Source: Georgenia soli (lineage in GTDB: Bacteria; Actinomycetota; Actinomycetes; Actinomycetales; Actinomycetaceae). From it: a DNA stretch of 64,000 bases. The stretch lies in assembly GCF_002563695.1 (NCBI RefSeq), contig NZ_PDJI01000004.1, positions 558,001 through 622,000 on the forward strand, read 5' to 3'. Both the position numbers and the translations under genes were made by a program. Every line of letters starts with the position of its first letter. Within the stretch, counting starts at the first letter, position 1. The notes under the pieces were generated by a model that saw only the letters and a list, made by a program, of their open reading frames with translations, was not told the DNA's origin and searched no databases. Of the stretch, positions 10,955-25,023 are shown one piece after another.

Positions 10955-12160
10955 TCAGGTCGTCGGTGCGGAGGGGGCCAGCCCCACCAGCGACCGGAAG
11001 AAGTTCACGAGGTCGTCGAGCCAGGCGCCGGAGAGCCCGAAGATGGTCTGCCCCACCACCGTCGCGGAGAGCGCGACGAACAGCGCGAGCAGGCCGGCCA
11101 GCGCCAGCAGCACCAGCTGCCAGGTGGAGATCCGGGTGCGGTACAGCTGCGAGACGCCCTTGGCGTCGATGAGCTTGCTGCCCACGCGCAGGCGGGTGAG
11201 GAAGGTCGACGCCATGCCGGAGCGGCCCTTGTCGAGGAACTCGATGAGCGTGTTGTGGGTGCCGACGGCGACGATGAGCTCGGCGCCGGAGTCGTCGGCG
11301 ATGAGCATCGCCACGTCCTCGCTGGTGCCGGTGGCGGGGAAGACGACGTGCTCGACGCCGAGGTCCTCGACCCGCTTCTGCCCGGGGGCCTTGCCGTTGC
11401 GGTAGGCGTGCACGACGATCTCGGCACCCGACCGCAGGGTCTGGTCGGAGACGGAGTCCATGTCGCCGACGATCAGGTCCGGCTTGTACCCGGCCTCGAC
11501 GATGGCGTCGGCCCCGCCGTCGACCCCGAGGAGCAGGGGCCGGTACTCGCGGATGTAGGACCGCAGCATGGCCAGGTCCTCCTTGTAGTGGTAGCCGCGC
11601 ACCACCACCAGGACGTGCCGGCCCTCCAGCTTCGTGCGCAGCTTGGGCGCACCGATGCCGTCGAGGAGGACGTCCTTCTCACGCTGGACGTAGTCCATGG
11701 TGTTCGCGGCGAACGCCTCGAGCTGGGCGGAGAGGCCCTCGCGCGCGGCGGCCATGTTCGCCTCGACCGTGGCGGCGTCCTGCACGGTGCCCTCGGCCAC
11801 CAGGGTGTCGCCGGAGCGGACCTCGGCGCCGTCGACGAGGAGGGGCTGGCCCTCGCGCAGCGACATCACGGCAGGGCCGAGGTCGTCGACGAGCGGGATC
11901 CCGGCCTCCAGGAGGATCTCCGGGCCGAGGTTGGGGTAACGCCCCGAGGTCGAGCGGGCGGCGTTGAGCACCGCGGCCGGCCGGCAGGCGACGAGCGCCT
12001 CGGCCGAGACGCGGTCGATGTCCTCGTGGTCGATGACGGCGACGTCGCCGGGCTGGAGCCGCTTGGTCAGGTTCTTCGTGCGCGCGTCCACACGGGCGGG
12101 CCCGGTGGTCCCGGAGCCGTTGACGACGGCATCACGACGACGCCGGAAAAGAGCACTCAC
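10955..12160 (-). CDS. steA: SteA-like protein (thiamin pyrophosphokinase-like domain, C-terminal membrane anchor)
   Basis: A 401-residue homologue of Rv1697/SteA, a cytokinetic-ring protein in corynebacteria. The N-terminal half (RTKNLTKRLQPGDVAVIDHEDIDR) is specific to the family. The central part resembles the thiamin pyrophosphokinase catalytic fold (LLLGVDGGADAIVEAGYKPD, then LIVGDMDSVSD), and a membrane segment lies near residue 360 (LVLLALAGLLALFVALSATV). GTG 12160 is chosen because it lies five bases after the recN stop; the longer frame would run into recN. It heads the steA-steB pair. Confidence 0.85.
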   Translation of the reverse strand: MSALFRRRRDAVVNGSGTTGPARVDARTKNLTKRLQPGDVAVIDHEDIDRVSAEALVACRPAAVLNAARSTSGRYPNLGPEILLEAGIPLVDDLGPAVMSLREGQPLLVDGAEVRSGDTLVAEGTVQDAATVEANMAAAREGLSAQLEAFAANTMDYVQREKDVLLDGIGAPKLRTKLEGRHVLVVVRGYHYKEDLAMLRSYIREYRPLLLGVDGGADAIVEAGYKPDLIVGDMDSVSDQTLRSGAEIVVHAYRNGKAPGQKRVEDLGVEHVVFPATGTSEDVAMLIADDSGAELIVAVGTHNTLIEFLDKGRSGMASTFLTRLRVGSKLIDAKGVSQLYRTRISTWQLVLLALAGLLALFVALSATVVGQTIFGLSGAWLDDLVNFFRSLVGLAPSAPTT

Positions 12161-12164
12161 CGCC

Positions 12165-13886
12165 TCATCGTTGCACGGTCGCGCGCTCGAGCAGTTCAGC
12201 GGCATGCCGGAGCGCGGTCTCCGACTCCTCCTGCCCGGAGAGCATCCGGGCGAGCTCCCGCAGGCGATCCTCGCCGTCCACGCTGGTCACGTCGGTGGCC
12301 GTGATGGCGTCGCCGGAGCCCGGTGTGTGCTTGCTCACCACCAGGTGACGGTCGGCGAACGCGGCGACCTGGGCCAGGTGGGTGACCACCACCACCTGGG
12401 CCCCCTGGGCGAGCCGGGCGAGTCGCCGGCCCACCTCGACGGCGGCCTTGCCCCCGACCCCGGCGTCGACCTCGTCGAAGACGAACGTGCGCGACTCCGG
12501 CTCGCCGCCCGGCACCGCGGCCAGCGCCACCTCGATGGCGAGCATGACCCGGGACAGCTCGCCACCCGACGCGCCCTGGCCGAGAGGCCGCGCCGGGGCG
12601 CCCGGATGGGCGGCCAGGAGCAGCTCGACGGCCTCGGCGCCGGACGGGCCCGGCTCCTCCAGCGGGGTCAGGCGGGCGCTGAGGTGCGCCCCGGCCATCG
12701 CCAGGCCGGCGAGCTCCTCGTCGACGGCGGTGGCCAGGCGCTCCCCCACGGCTCGACGGGAGTCGGTGAGGGCTGCCGCGGCCCGTGCCAGGCCCTCCTC
12801 GGCGTCCGCGACCCTTGACCGCAGCTTCTCGGCGGTGTCCTCCGGCCCGTCGAGGTACGCCAGACGCTCCCGCGCCCGCTCCGCCCAGGCGAGGGCGCCG
12901 TCGACGTCGGGGCCGTGGACGCGGGTCAGCTCCGCCAGGACGGCGCGGCGCTCGTTGACCCACGCGAGGCGCTGCGGGTCGGCGTCGAGGCCGGAGAGGT
13001 AGGACGCGATCTCGGTGGCGACGTCGGAGACGAGGTAGGAGGCCTCGGCGAGCCTCTCCGCCCAGCCGCCGAGCGCGGCGTCGTCGTCGGCGCCCTGCTC
13101 GAGGCTGCGGCGGGCGTCCTCGATGAGCGTGGTGGCGTCGACCGCGCCGGGCCCGGTGACGTCGTCGCCGCCGGTGAGCCCCTGGTAGGCACGGCCGGCT
13201 GCCTCCCGCAGCTCCTCGACGTTCCCGAGCCGGCCGGCCTCCTCGCGCAGGGCGTGGTCCTCGCCGGGCTGCGGGTCCAGCTCCTCGATCCTCGCCAGGC
13301 CGGCACGGAGCTGCGCGATCTCCTGCTCGCGCACCCCCGCGGCCTCCTCCCAGGCGGCGAGCTCCTCGCGGGCGGCGACGGCCGTCGCCCAGGCGGTGCG
13401 GTAGGCCGCCAGCAGCGCGGCGTGGTCCTCGCCGCCGAACGCGTCCAGGGCGGCCCGCTGCTGGGCGGGTGCGCGCAGGCGCAGCTGCTCGGACTGCCCG
13501 TGGACGGTGACCAGCTGCTCGCCGATCTCGCCGAGCACGGCGTGGGGGACGGTGCGTCCCCCGAGGTGGGCGCGCGAGCGCCCCGCGGCCGGGACGGTGC
13601 GGGCCACGATGAGCTCGCCGTCCTCGACGGCGGCGCCGGCCTCCTCCGCCCGGGTGGCGGCAGGACCGGCGGGGGCGACGGCGAACGTGCCCTCGACCAC
13701 CGCGCGCTCCGCCCCGCGGCGCACGAGCGCCGGGTCGGCCTTGCCGCCCAGCAGGAGCGCGAGGCTGGTGAGCACCATCGTCTTGCCCGCACCGGTCTCG
13801 CCGGTGATGACGGTGAAGGTGGGCGCGAGGTCGAGCTCGGCGGCCGCGATGACCCCGAGGTTCTCGATCCGGACCTGTTCGATCAC
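12165..13886 (-). CDS. recN: DNA repair protein RecN
   Basis: An SMC-like ATPase for double-strand-break repair, 573 residues. Walker A is GETGAGKT at 29-36; a long coiled-coil middle follows; the C-terminal part carries the signature QGASGGELSRVMLA and Walker B TFVFDEVDAGVGG, then VTHLAQVAAFAD. The GTG start at 13886 overlaps the nadK stop (GTGA). The order tlyA-nadK-recN-steA is conserved in actinobacteria. No LexA-type box was found within the upstream gene, so expression probably follows the shared operon. Confidence 0.96.
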   Translation of the reverse strand: MIEQVRIENLGVIAAAELDLAPTFTVITGETGAGKTMVLTSLALLLGGKADPALVRRGAERAVVEGTFAVAPAGPAATRAEEAGAAVEDGELIVARTVPAAGRSRAHLGGRTVPHAVLGEIGEQLVTVHGQSEQLRLRAPAQQRAALDAFGGEDHAALLAAYRTAWATAVAAREELAAWEEAAGVREQEIAQLRAGLARIEELDPQPGEDHALREEAGRLGNVEELREAAGRAYQGLTGGDDVTGPGAVDATTLIEDARRSLEQGADDDAALGGWAERLAEASYLVSDVATEIASYLSGLDADPQRLAWVNERRAVLAELTRVHGPDVDGALAWAERARERLAYLDGPEDTAEKLRSRVADAEEGLARAAAALTDSRRAVGERLATAVDEELAGLAMAGAHLSARLTPLEEPGPSGAEAVELLLAAHPGAPARPLGQGASGGELSRVMLAIEVALAAVPGGEPESRTFVFDEVDAGVGGKAAVEVGRRLARLAQGAQVVVVTHLAQVAAFADRHLVVSKHTPGSGDAITATDVTSVDGEDRLRELARMLSGQEESETALRHAAELLERATVQR

Positions 13887-14722
13887 GGCCGCGTGCGCAC
13901 CCCCCGCCACCCCTGCACGGGCAGGTTGAACTTGGCGACGAGCCGCCCGGAGAACGGCACCTCGGTCAGGCGGGCCAGGCGGACGGGCTGGGCGCCGCGG
14001 CACACGGTGATGCGGGACCCGGCGACGACGTCCATGCGTCGCCGGCCGTCGCACCACACCACGGCGTGCTTGTTCTCGTACGGCAGCACCTCGACCTCCA
14101 GCACGGAGCGCGGCCCGACGACCATGGGACGTGCGAAGAGGGCGTGGGCGGCGATGGGCACGACCAGCAGCGCCTCGACGTCGGGCCAGACCACCGGGCC
14201 GCCGCCGGAGAAGGCGTAGGCGGTGGAGCCGGTCGGGGTGGCGAGCACGATGCCGTCGCACCCGAAGCTCGACAGTCCCCGGCCGTCCACGCCGATGGTG
14301 GCCTCCACCATGCGGGCCCGCTCGCCCTTCTCGACGGCCGCCTCGTTGATCGCCCAGCCGTGCTGGCGGGTCCCGTCCGGCGCGGTGGCGACGACGTCGA
14401 TCGTCATGCGCTCCTCGACGTGGTAGTCCCTGGCGACGGCTCGCTCCACGACGTCGGGCAGGGCCTCCGGCTCGGCCTCGGCGAGGAACCCGACGTGCCC
14501 GAGGTTGATGCCCAGCAGGGGCACGTCGTGCTCGCGCGCCAGCTCGGCGGCGCGCAGGATCGTGCCGTCGCCGCCGAGGACCATGACGAGCTCGGCGCCG
14601 TCGGCGCTGCCGTCCCGCACGACCTCGATGCCGTGACGCGCCAGGTCGTCGCAGACCCGGTCCGCCGCGCGGACGGCCTCGGGTCTGCCCTCGTGCGTCA
14701 CGACGAGGATGCGGCGACTCAT
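13883..14722 (-). CDS. nadK: NAD kinase
   Basis: Phosphorylates NAD to NADP, using ATP or polyphosphate in actinobacteria. The 279-residue protein has the GGDGT motif at 50-54, INLGHVGFLAE near 73, and the second conserved region DGIVLATPTGSTAYAFSGGG near 157-176. Four-base overlaps with tlyA upstream (ATGA) and recN downstream (GTGA) place it in the middle of a tightly coupled operon. Confidence 0.96.
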   Translation of the reverse strand: MSRRILVVTHEGRPEAVRAADRVCDDLARHGIEVVRDGSADGAELVMVLGGDGTILRAAELAREHDVPLLGINLGHVGFLAEAEPEALPDVVERAVARDYHVEERMTIDVVATAPDGTRQHGWAINEAAVEKGERARMVEATIGVDGRGLSSFGCDGIVLATPTGSTAYAFSGGGPVVWPDVEALLVVPIAAHALFARPMVVGPRSVLEVEVLPYENKHAVVWCDGRRRMDVVAGSRITVCRGAQPVRLARLTEVPFSGRLVAKFNLPVQGWRGVRTRP

Positions 14723-15588
14723 GGTTCCTCCTGCGATGTCTGGGTCCCGCCCTCGGCGGGTGGGGCGGCGCCGGCCGGACCGGTCTGCACGGCGCGCTCC
14801 GCCGCGGCGGTCAGTGCGGTGCCGTGCAGCGCCCGCGGGTGGTTGCGGCGCAGCGCCACGAAGTACTCGACGTTCCCGGAGGGGCCCGGCAACGGGCTCG
14901 GGACCACCGCCCAGGTGTCCAGCCCCTCCTCCGCGGCGGCGGCCGCGACCTTCAGCACCGACTCGACGTGCTGCGCGGTGTCACGGACGACGCCGCCGTG
15001 GCCGAGGCGTTCCTTGCCGACCTCGAACTGGGGCTTGACCATCAGCAGCAGGTCGGCGTCCGGCGCGGCGGCACGGGCGAGCGCCGGCAGGACCAGCGTG
15101 AGGGAGATGAACGACAGGTCGCCGACCACGAGCCCGGGGGCGGGGGCGACCTGCTCGGGCGTGAGGGTGCGGACGTTGGTGCGGTCCAGCACCGTCACGC
15201 GCGGGTCGGACTGCAGCGACCAGGCGAGCTGGCCGTACCCGACGTCGACGGCCACCACCTCCGCCGCGCCGCGCCGCAGGAGCACGTCCGTGAAGCCGCC
15301 GGTGGAGGCGCCGGCGTCGAGGCACCGACGCCCGGCGACGACGGGTGCGTCGGCACCGAGGGCGTCGAGCGCACCGGCGAGCTTGTGGGCGCCGCGGGAG
15401 ACGTAGTCGTCGCCGGCGGGGACGTCCACGCGGAGGGCCTGCGCCGGGTTGACCTGGCGTGCCGGCTTGGTGACCGCCTGGCCGTCGAGCAGCACGTGCC
15501 CGGCGGCGATGAGCTCGGCGGCGTGCTGGCGCGACCGGGCCAGCCCCCGCCGCACCAGCTCCGCGTCGACGCGTACCAGTCGCGCCAT
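14719..15588 (-). CDS. tlyA: 16S/23S rRNA 2'-O-methyltransferase TlyA
   Basis: TlyA methylates the 2'-O of cytidines in both rRNAs; its loss gives capreomycin resistance in mycobacteria. The 289-residue protein has an S4 RNA-binding domain (RVDAELVRRGLARSRQHAAE, residues 6-25) and an FtsJ-type methyltransferase domain with the SAM site LDAGASTGGFTDVLL at 90-104 and VVGDLSFISL near 145. Its ATG at 15588 shares one base with the stop of the preceding 74-residue gene. The C-terminus is Ala-, Pro- and Gly-rich. Confidence 0.95.
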   Translation of the reverse strand: MARLVRVDAELVRRGLARSRQHAAELIAAGHVLLDGQAVTKPARQVNPAQALRVDVPAGDDYVSRGAHKLAGALDALGADAPVVAGRRCLDAGASTGGFTDVLLRRGAAEVVAVDVGYGQLAWSLQSDPRVTVLDRTNVRTLTPEQVAPAPGLVVGDLSFISLTLVLPALARAAAPDADLLLMVKPQFEVGKERLGHGGVVRDTAQHVESVLKVAAAAAEEGLDTWAVVPSPLPGPSGNVEYFVALRRNHPRALHGTALTAAAERAVQTGPAGAAPPAEGGTQTSQEEP

Positions 15589-15812
15589 CAGCTCTCGGCG
15601 CTCGTCAGCCGCGCCGACAGGTGGGCGTGGACGGCGTCGAACACCGCGACCTGGTCGGCCAGCGGGACGTCGCCGATGTTCTCGAGCCGGGCGAGCGGGT
15701 CGGTACCCGTCGCGCTCTCGGAGGGGTCGTGCCCGGTGGGCAGGTCCGCGTCAGCAGGCACGTCGCCGTCGGGCAGGCCCTGCGCCTGACGGTCGGCGGG
15801 TGTCTGCCCCAT
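15588..15812 (-). CDS. Small conserved protein between HAD hydrolase and tlyA
   Basis: A 74-residue acidic protein with a disordered Pro-, Asp- and Gly-rich first half and a short helical C-terminus (LADQVAVFDAVHAHLSARL). No enzyme motif is visible. A small gene also occurs at this place in M. tuberculosis (Rv1693), and stop-start coupling to tlyA (TGATG) supports its being real. Its role is unknown. Confidence 0.75.
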   Translation of the reverse strand: MGQTPADRQAQGLPDGDVPADADLPTGHDPSESATGTDPLARLENIGDVPLADQVAVFDAVHAHLSARLTSAES

Positions 15813-15853
15813 CGGTCCCTCCTCGTGTCTCGCTGTGCCTGGCTCAGGGAAGG

Positions 15854-16924
15854 TTATCGCGGCGCGACGACCTCGAGCACAGGCACCTGGTCACCTGTGA
15901 GCACCGCGCCGTCGTCCACCGCGGCCCAGGCCGCGGCGGTCAGGCACCGCCACGCGTCGAGCGAGACGGTGACGGGTTGGTCGTCGAGGTCCAGGTTGAC
16001 CGTGCGGGTGCCGACGCGCAGCTCGAGGGCGGGCCCGACCAGGCGCGCCGCCGCAGCGCCGCAGTGCCACCAGCCCTCGGAGCCCTGGACCGGGACGGGG
16101 TGCGGCTCGCTGAGGTCGCGCAGGTCCACGGCGAGGTAGCTGGGTCGTTCCTCGGGCGCGGCGAGGATGACGTCCCTCGCGTCGCTGACGCCGGTGAGCA
16201 CGTGGAGCCCATGGATGCCGGCCGCCCGAGCGCCGGCGAGGTCGGTGTTGAGCCGGTCCCCGACGGCGATGGGCCGGGTGCCGCCCGCCTTCGCCGTCGC
16301 CTGCCGGAAGATCTCGGGCTGCGGCTTCCCGGCCGAGACCGGGACGACACCGGTCGCGTTGGTGACGGCAGCGACGAGGGAGCCGTTGCCCACGGCCATG
16401 CCGCGTTCCGTCGGCAGCGTGGCGTCGAGGTTCGTCGCGACGAAACGGGCGCCGGCGTTGATCGCGAAGGCGGCCTCCGTCAGGTCGCGCCAGCCGAGGT
16501 CGGGCGCGAACCCCTGGACGACCGCGACCGGTTTGTCATCGGCACTCTCGGCGAGCCGGAAGCCCGCCTCGAGCAGCGCCGCGCGCAGGCCGGCACCCCC
16601 CACCGGCAGGACGAGCGAGCCCTGCGGCAGCTCGGCGGCGAGGATCGCCGCCGCCGCCTGCGAGGACGTCATCACCTCGTGGGCCTGGGTCGGGATCCCC
16701 AGGCTGGTGAGCTGGTCGGCCACCGTCTGGGGCTCGCGTGCCGCGTTGTTGGTCACGAACATCATGCGCTGGCCGAGGGCGCGTGCGCTTGCCACGCCCT
16801 CGTCCGCGTGGTCGACGGGGTCTGTGCCGCGGTAGCAGACGCCGTCGAGGTCCATCAGGGCGACGTCGTACACGCTGGCCAGCGGGTGGCGGCTCTCCAG
16901 GAGCCTCCCGGGAACCGACGTCAC
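15854..16924 (-). CDS. HAD superfamily (class IIA) hydrolase
   Basis: A cytosolic phosphatase-like protein of 356 residues. The nucleophile motif DLDGV is at 25-29, FVTNNAAREP follows near 56, and the third motif GKPQPEIF and fourth motif AVGDRLNTDLAGARAAG lie near 200-235. The cap between motifs marks the NagD-like IIA subclass. A ~90-residue C-terminal extension follows the HAD core and is unassigned. Its ATG overlaps the stop of the RG-repeat protein gene by four bases. It corresponds to Rv1692, described as a glycerol-3-phosphate phosphatase; the substrate here is not proven. Confidence 0.88.
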   Translation of the reverse strand: MTSVPGRLLESRHPLASVYDVALMDLDGVCYRGTDPVDHADEGVASARALGQRMMFVTNNAAREPQTVADQLTSLGIPTQAHEVMTSSQAAAAILAAELPQGSLVLPVGGAGLRAALLEAGFRLAESADDKPVAVVQGFAPDLGWRDLTEAAFAINAGARFVATNLDATLPTERGMAVGNGSLVAAVTNATGVVPVSAGKPQPEIFRQATAKAGGTRPIAVGDRLNTDLAGARAAGIHGLHVLTGVSDARDVILAAPEERPSYLAVDLRDLSEPHPVPVQGSEGWWHCGAAAARLVGPALELRVGTRTVNLDLDDQPVTVSLDAWRCLTAAAWAAVDDGAVLTGDQVPVLEVVAPR

Positions 16925-19233
16925 CGGCGCTCCTCCCCCGACTCGAGGTCGAGCTCGCCCTGCTCGAACGGGTCGTTCGGATCCTCGGCCTCGTCCGGCT
17001 CGGCTTCGGGCTGCTCCGCGGCCTCGTCGAGCTCCTCGTCGGCCTCCGCGGAGGCCACGTCGGCCACGTCGGATTCCTCGTCGGCCGCGTCATCGGCGTG
17101 CCCGGCGTCGGGTGACTCCGTCGCGACCTCCTCGACGACGCTCTGCGAGTCGGCGTCACCGGACCCGGCGGCGTCCGCCGGCTCGGTGCCCGCCTGCTCC
17201 GCGTCGCTCACCGCAGCGCTCTCGGGCTCGGCGGGCTCGACGTCCTCAGAGGCAGCAGCCTCGGCCGCACCGTCCTCGAGGTCGATGACGACGATCTCCT
17301 CCTCGAGCTCGGGCTCCGGCCCCGCAGCCTCTCGGAGGGCGGCGGCCTCGTCCGTCCGGCCGAGCTCCTCCAGCCGGTCCGCCCTGACGAGGTCGAGCCT
17401 GCGCTGGAGCTCCGGCTGCGTCACCTTGCCGACCAGCGACGACTCCAGGACGAGGAGCCCTGCCTCGTTCTCGCCGAGATCGGCCCGGGCACCACTCGCC
17501 ACGATCGCCAGCTCGACCCGGTCGTGCTCGGAGAGCTTCTTGGGGTCGGACTCGGCGACGATCGTGAGGGCGCGCTCGGGACGGCCGAGACCGCGTTCGC
17601 AGTCGGCCTCCATGGGGCGGTGCGCATCAATGCCGGAGAGCCGACGGACCGTGCGCAGCTCGCGCAGCGCCTCGGCGTAGTTCCCGGTGGCGTACGCCGT
17701 CACGGCCAGCGCCTCCCGCACGACGTCGACGCGTCCTGCCCTCCGCATCGCGGCCTGCGCGTGCTCGTACGCAGCGGCGGGGTCCTCGTCGATCAGGCGC
17801 CCGGCCATCACCAGATGACGTGCCACGAGATCCGCGTTGTTCTTGCTCAGCGTGCGCAGTCGCGCGCGGGCCTCGCGATCGAGCATCTGCGGTTCGATCT
17901 CGTCGGGCACGAACGGTTCGGACACTCGCTCGTACCGGTCCGGACGGGCAGTGTGGCCGGTGTCGCGGTCAGGGCCACGACCGTGCCCCGACTCCCGACG
18001 CTGACCGTAGCCACCCTCGCGGTGACCGCCGTCGCGTCGTGCGTCGCGGTCGTAGCCGCCCTCACCACGGCCACCGAACTGGCGCCCCTCGTCACGACGC
18101 GGACCGGACCCACGCGGTCCACCCTCACGGCGCGGACCACGCTCAGAACCGAAGTCACGACGCGCGGCGTACCCGCCCTCACGGCGGTCACCGTCACGAC
18201 GCGCGTCACGGTCGAAGCCGCCCTCACGGCGCGGACCACGCTCAGAACCGAAGTCACGACGGGGACCGTACTCGCGGCGATCGCCGTCACGACGCGGCGC
18301 GTACCCGCCCTCACGGCGGTCACCGAACTGGCGCCCCTCGCCACGGCGCGGCCCACGCTCGGAACCCCCGTCACGACGCGGACCACGCTCCGAACCGGAC
18401 TCTCGCCTGGGTCCGTACCCACCCTCACGGCGCGGCCCGCGGTCAGCACCGAAATCGCGTCGCGGACCGTACTCACGGCGATCGCCGTCACGACGCGCGT
18501 CACGGTCATAGCCGCCCTCACGACGGCCACCGAACTGGCGGCCCTCGTCACGACGCGAACCGTCGGACCCACGCGGTCCACCCTCACGGCGCGGACCACG
18601 CTCAGAACCGAAATCGCGCCGAGGCCCGTACTCGCGGCGATCGCCGTCACGACGCGCGTCACGGTCATAGCCGCCCTCACGACGCGGACCACGCTCCGCA
18701 CCAGACTCTGCACGCGGGCCTCGGTCGGACCCAAAGTCTCGTCGCGGTGCGTACCCACCCTCACGACGATCGCCCTCGCGTCGCGAGTCACGGTCGTAGC
18801 CGCCCTCACGACGGCCACCGAACTGGCGCCCCTCGTCACGACGCGGGCCACGCTCCGCACCGGACTCTCGCCTGGGTCCGTACCCGCCCTCGCGGCGCGG
18901 GCCGCGCGCGGGGCCGTCGTCACCTCTGCGTGGACGGGAGTCGGCACCCCAGCTGCGCCCGCGCTTGTCGTCATCGCCACGACGCTGCCCAGACACTCCA
19001 CCGTCGCGGCGGTCCTGCCTCTCGTCGCGGCGGCCAGTTCCGCCGTAGCGATCCTGGCGGTCGCCCCGTCCTTGGGAGCCGCCTGCAGACGCCGAGCGGT
19101 CTGTCCGGTCGCCCGTCGGGCGGCCCTGTCGCGTCCGGTCAGTGTTCTCAGCACGGCGGCCGGCGCCACGTCGCTCCGGGTCCGAACCCTTAGAACGGTT
19201 CGCGTCGTCCTGGCTATTACCTGACGTCGACAT
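16921..19233 (-). CDS. TPR-like protein with long Arg/Gly-rich repeat domain
   Basis: About 770 residues, starting at ATG 19233 with GAGGG five bases upstream. Three zones are clear. Residues ~1-430 are low-complexity Arg, Gly, Asp, Glu and Tyr repeats built from words such as RREGGYDRDARRDGD and RRDFGSERGPRREGG. Residues ~440-620 are helical and resemble tetratricopeptide repeats (ARHLVMAGRLIDEDPAAAYE, then AQAAMRRAGRVDVVREALAV). Residues ~640-770 are acidic, rich in Glu, Asp and Ala. A homologue without the large expansion (Rv1691) sits at the same place in M. tuberculosis. Function unknown; RG-type tracts often bind RNA, but that is inference. Confidence 0.85.
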   Translation of the reverse strand: MSTSGNSQDDANRSKGSDPERRGAGRRAENTDRTRQGRPTGDRTDRSASAGGSQGRGDRQDRYGGTGRRDERQDRRDGGVSGQRRGDDDKRGRSWGADSRPRRGDDGPARGPRREGGYGPRRESGAERGPRRDEGRQFGGRREGGYDRDSRREGDRREGGYAPRRDFGSDRGPRAESGAERGPRREGGYDRDARRDGDRREYGPRRDFGSERGPRREGGPRGSDGSRRDEGRQFGGRREGGYDRDARRDGDRREYGPRRDFGADRGPRREGGYGPRRESGSERGPRRDGGSERGPRRGEGRQFGDRREGGYAPRRDGDRREYGPRRDFGSERGPRREGGFDRDARRDGDRREGGYAARRDFGSERGPRREGGPRGSGPRRDEGRQFGGRGEGGYDRDARRDGGHREGGYGQRRESGHGRGPDRDTGHTARPDRYERVSEPFVPDEIEPQMLDREARARLRTLSKNNADLVARHLVMAGRLIDEDPAAAYEHAQAAMRRAGRVDVVREALAVTAYATGNYAEALRELRTVRRLSGIDAHRPMEADCERGLGRPERALTIVAESDPKKLSEHDRVELAIVASGARADLGENEAGLLVLESSLVGKVTQPELQRRLDLVRADRLEELGRTDEAAALREAAGPEPELEEEIVVIDLEDGAAEAAASEDVEPAEPESAAVSDAEQAGTEPADAAGSGDADSQSVVEEVATESPDAGHADDAADEESDVADVASAEADEELDEAAEQPEAEPDEAEDPNDPFEQGELDLESGEERR
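17990..18930 (-). repeat. Tandem coding repeats of the RG-rich domain
   Basis: Degenerate units of roughly 25 to 110 bases recur many times, encoding alternating blocks with GYDRDARRDGDRRE, YGPRRDFG, SERGPRREGG and DEGRQFGGRREGG. Near-identical DNA blocks (for example around 18050-18110, 18500-18560 and 18790-18850) point to recent duplication. Boundaries are approximate. Confidence 0.85.
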
Positions 19234-19288
19234 CAATTCCCTCACGGACTTTCTCACCACGTATTCGCGGCGACTGCTCGAAAAACAC

Positions 19289-19322
19289 AAGGAGGCCGCA
19301 ACTGAGAAGTTGCGGCCTCCTT
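19289..19322 (-). terminator. rRNA operon intrinsic terminator
   Basis: A perfect 15-bp stem (arms 19289-19303 and 19308-19322) with a 4-base loop, followed on the minus strand by TTGTGTTTTT. It lies directly after 5S and about 55 bases before the RG-repeat gene start. Confidence 0.93.
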
Positions 19323-19329
19323 GGAATGG

Positions 19330-19450
19330 GTGTTCGGCGGTGTCCTACTCTCCCACACAGTCTCCCGTGCAGTACCATCGGCGCTGAGGGGCTTAGCTTC
19401 CGGGTTCGGAATGGGACCGGGCGTTTCCCCCTCGCTATGACCGCCGTAAC
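19330..19450 (-). rRNA. rrf: 5S ribosomal RNA
   Basis: About 121 bases. The RNA begins GTTACGGCGGTCATAGCGAG and contains the conserved CCCATTCCGAACCCGGAAG and GGGAGAGTAGG segments. It is the last gene of the leftward rRNA operon, separated from 23S by about 105 bases. Confidence 0.95.
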
Positions 19451-19556
19451 TCTATGGAGATATCAGCCCCCGCCGAGGACGACGGGTGGTGCGTATCTCG
19501 GGAACCGCACAGTGGACGCGTAGCAATACTTCGTTTCTTCCAACACGTGTTGGTGT

Positions 19557-24500
<4,944 letters not shown>

Positions 24501-24747
24501 AAAACAAACGCCGAACCACACCCGAAGGCGCGCCCCGACAATCCATACGGAGAACCCCCCACCCACCCAAAAAGCAGGACAAGGGGCCAATCCAGGCCAA
24601 CGCACCCAGACCCGACGGAGCAGGACCAGGCACGCAAACCAAAACAAAACAAAACCCCAGACACCACAACCAGACCCGCCAGACGACGGACCAGCCATGA
24701 CACCCAGAATTCAAATGGCATCAAAAACTTGGCACACTGTTGAGTTC

Positions 24748-24757
24748 TCAAAGAACA
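24748..24757 (-). promoter_or_regulatory. boxA-like antitermination signal in the rRNA leader
   Basis: TGTTCTTTGA matches the boxA consensus TGCTCTTTGA at nine of ten bases. It is followed by GAACTCAACAGTGTGCC, the typical actinobacterial rrn leader. Nus-factor antitermination is inferred from the match. Confidence 0.75.
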
Positions 24758-24817
24758 GACACACACCGCGGAAACCCGGAACCCTCAGTCCCGAACCCCC
24801 ACCGGGGCAACCTCTCA

Positions 24818-24846
24818 AACCTAACCACTCGCGACCAGCTTGTCAA
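24818..24846 (-). promoter_or_regulatory. rRNA promoter, proximal
   Basis: TTGACA (24841-24846) and TAGGTT (24818-24823) are 17 bases apart on the minus strand, giving a perfect -35 and a fair -10. Transcription would start about 310 bases above 16S. Confidence 0.8.
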
Positions 24847-25023
24847 CTTCGCGCGGTTCCCCGCGCTCCGCCGGCCAGCTCGTCGTTCCTGGCCTCCCGG
24901 GACGATCAGCAGCCGATGACTGTGTCACCGGTTCGATGTCCAAGGATTCTGCCCCGCGGGGATCGGCCTCGAGCACCTCTCGGTCGCTCTCGTCCGCGCC
25001 TCCCGGCCGGTGCAGCAGGAAGT

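Noticed and set aside
12161..12205. Longer steA frame starting at 12205
   Set aside because: It would overlap the end of recN, and the added residues do not resemble SteA; GTG 12160 follows the recN stop by five bases.
10157..12304. 715-codon open frame on the plus strand over steB and steA
   Set aside because: A low-complexity shadow frame with no motifs; both minus-strand genes are conserved.
17990..18930. Tandem repeats resembling a CRISPR array
   Set aside because: They are in frame inside a long coding gene, have unequal spacing and no unique spacers, and no cas genes lie nearby.
17524..19224. Thr/Ala-rich open frame opposite the RG-repeat gene (plus strand)
   Set aside because: It is the shadow of the Arg/Gly repeats on the other strand; the minus-strand gene has a ribosome-binding site, homology and operon context.
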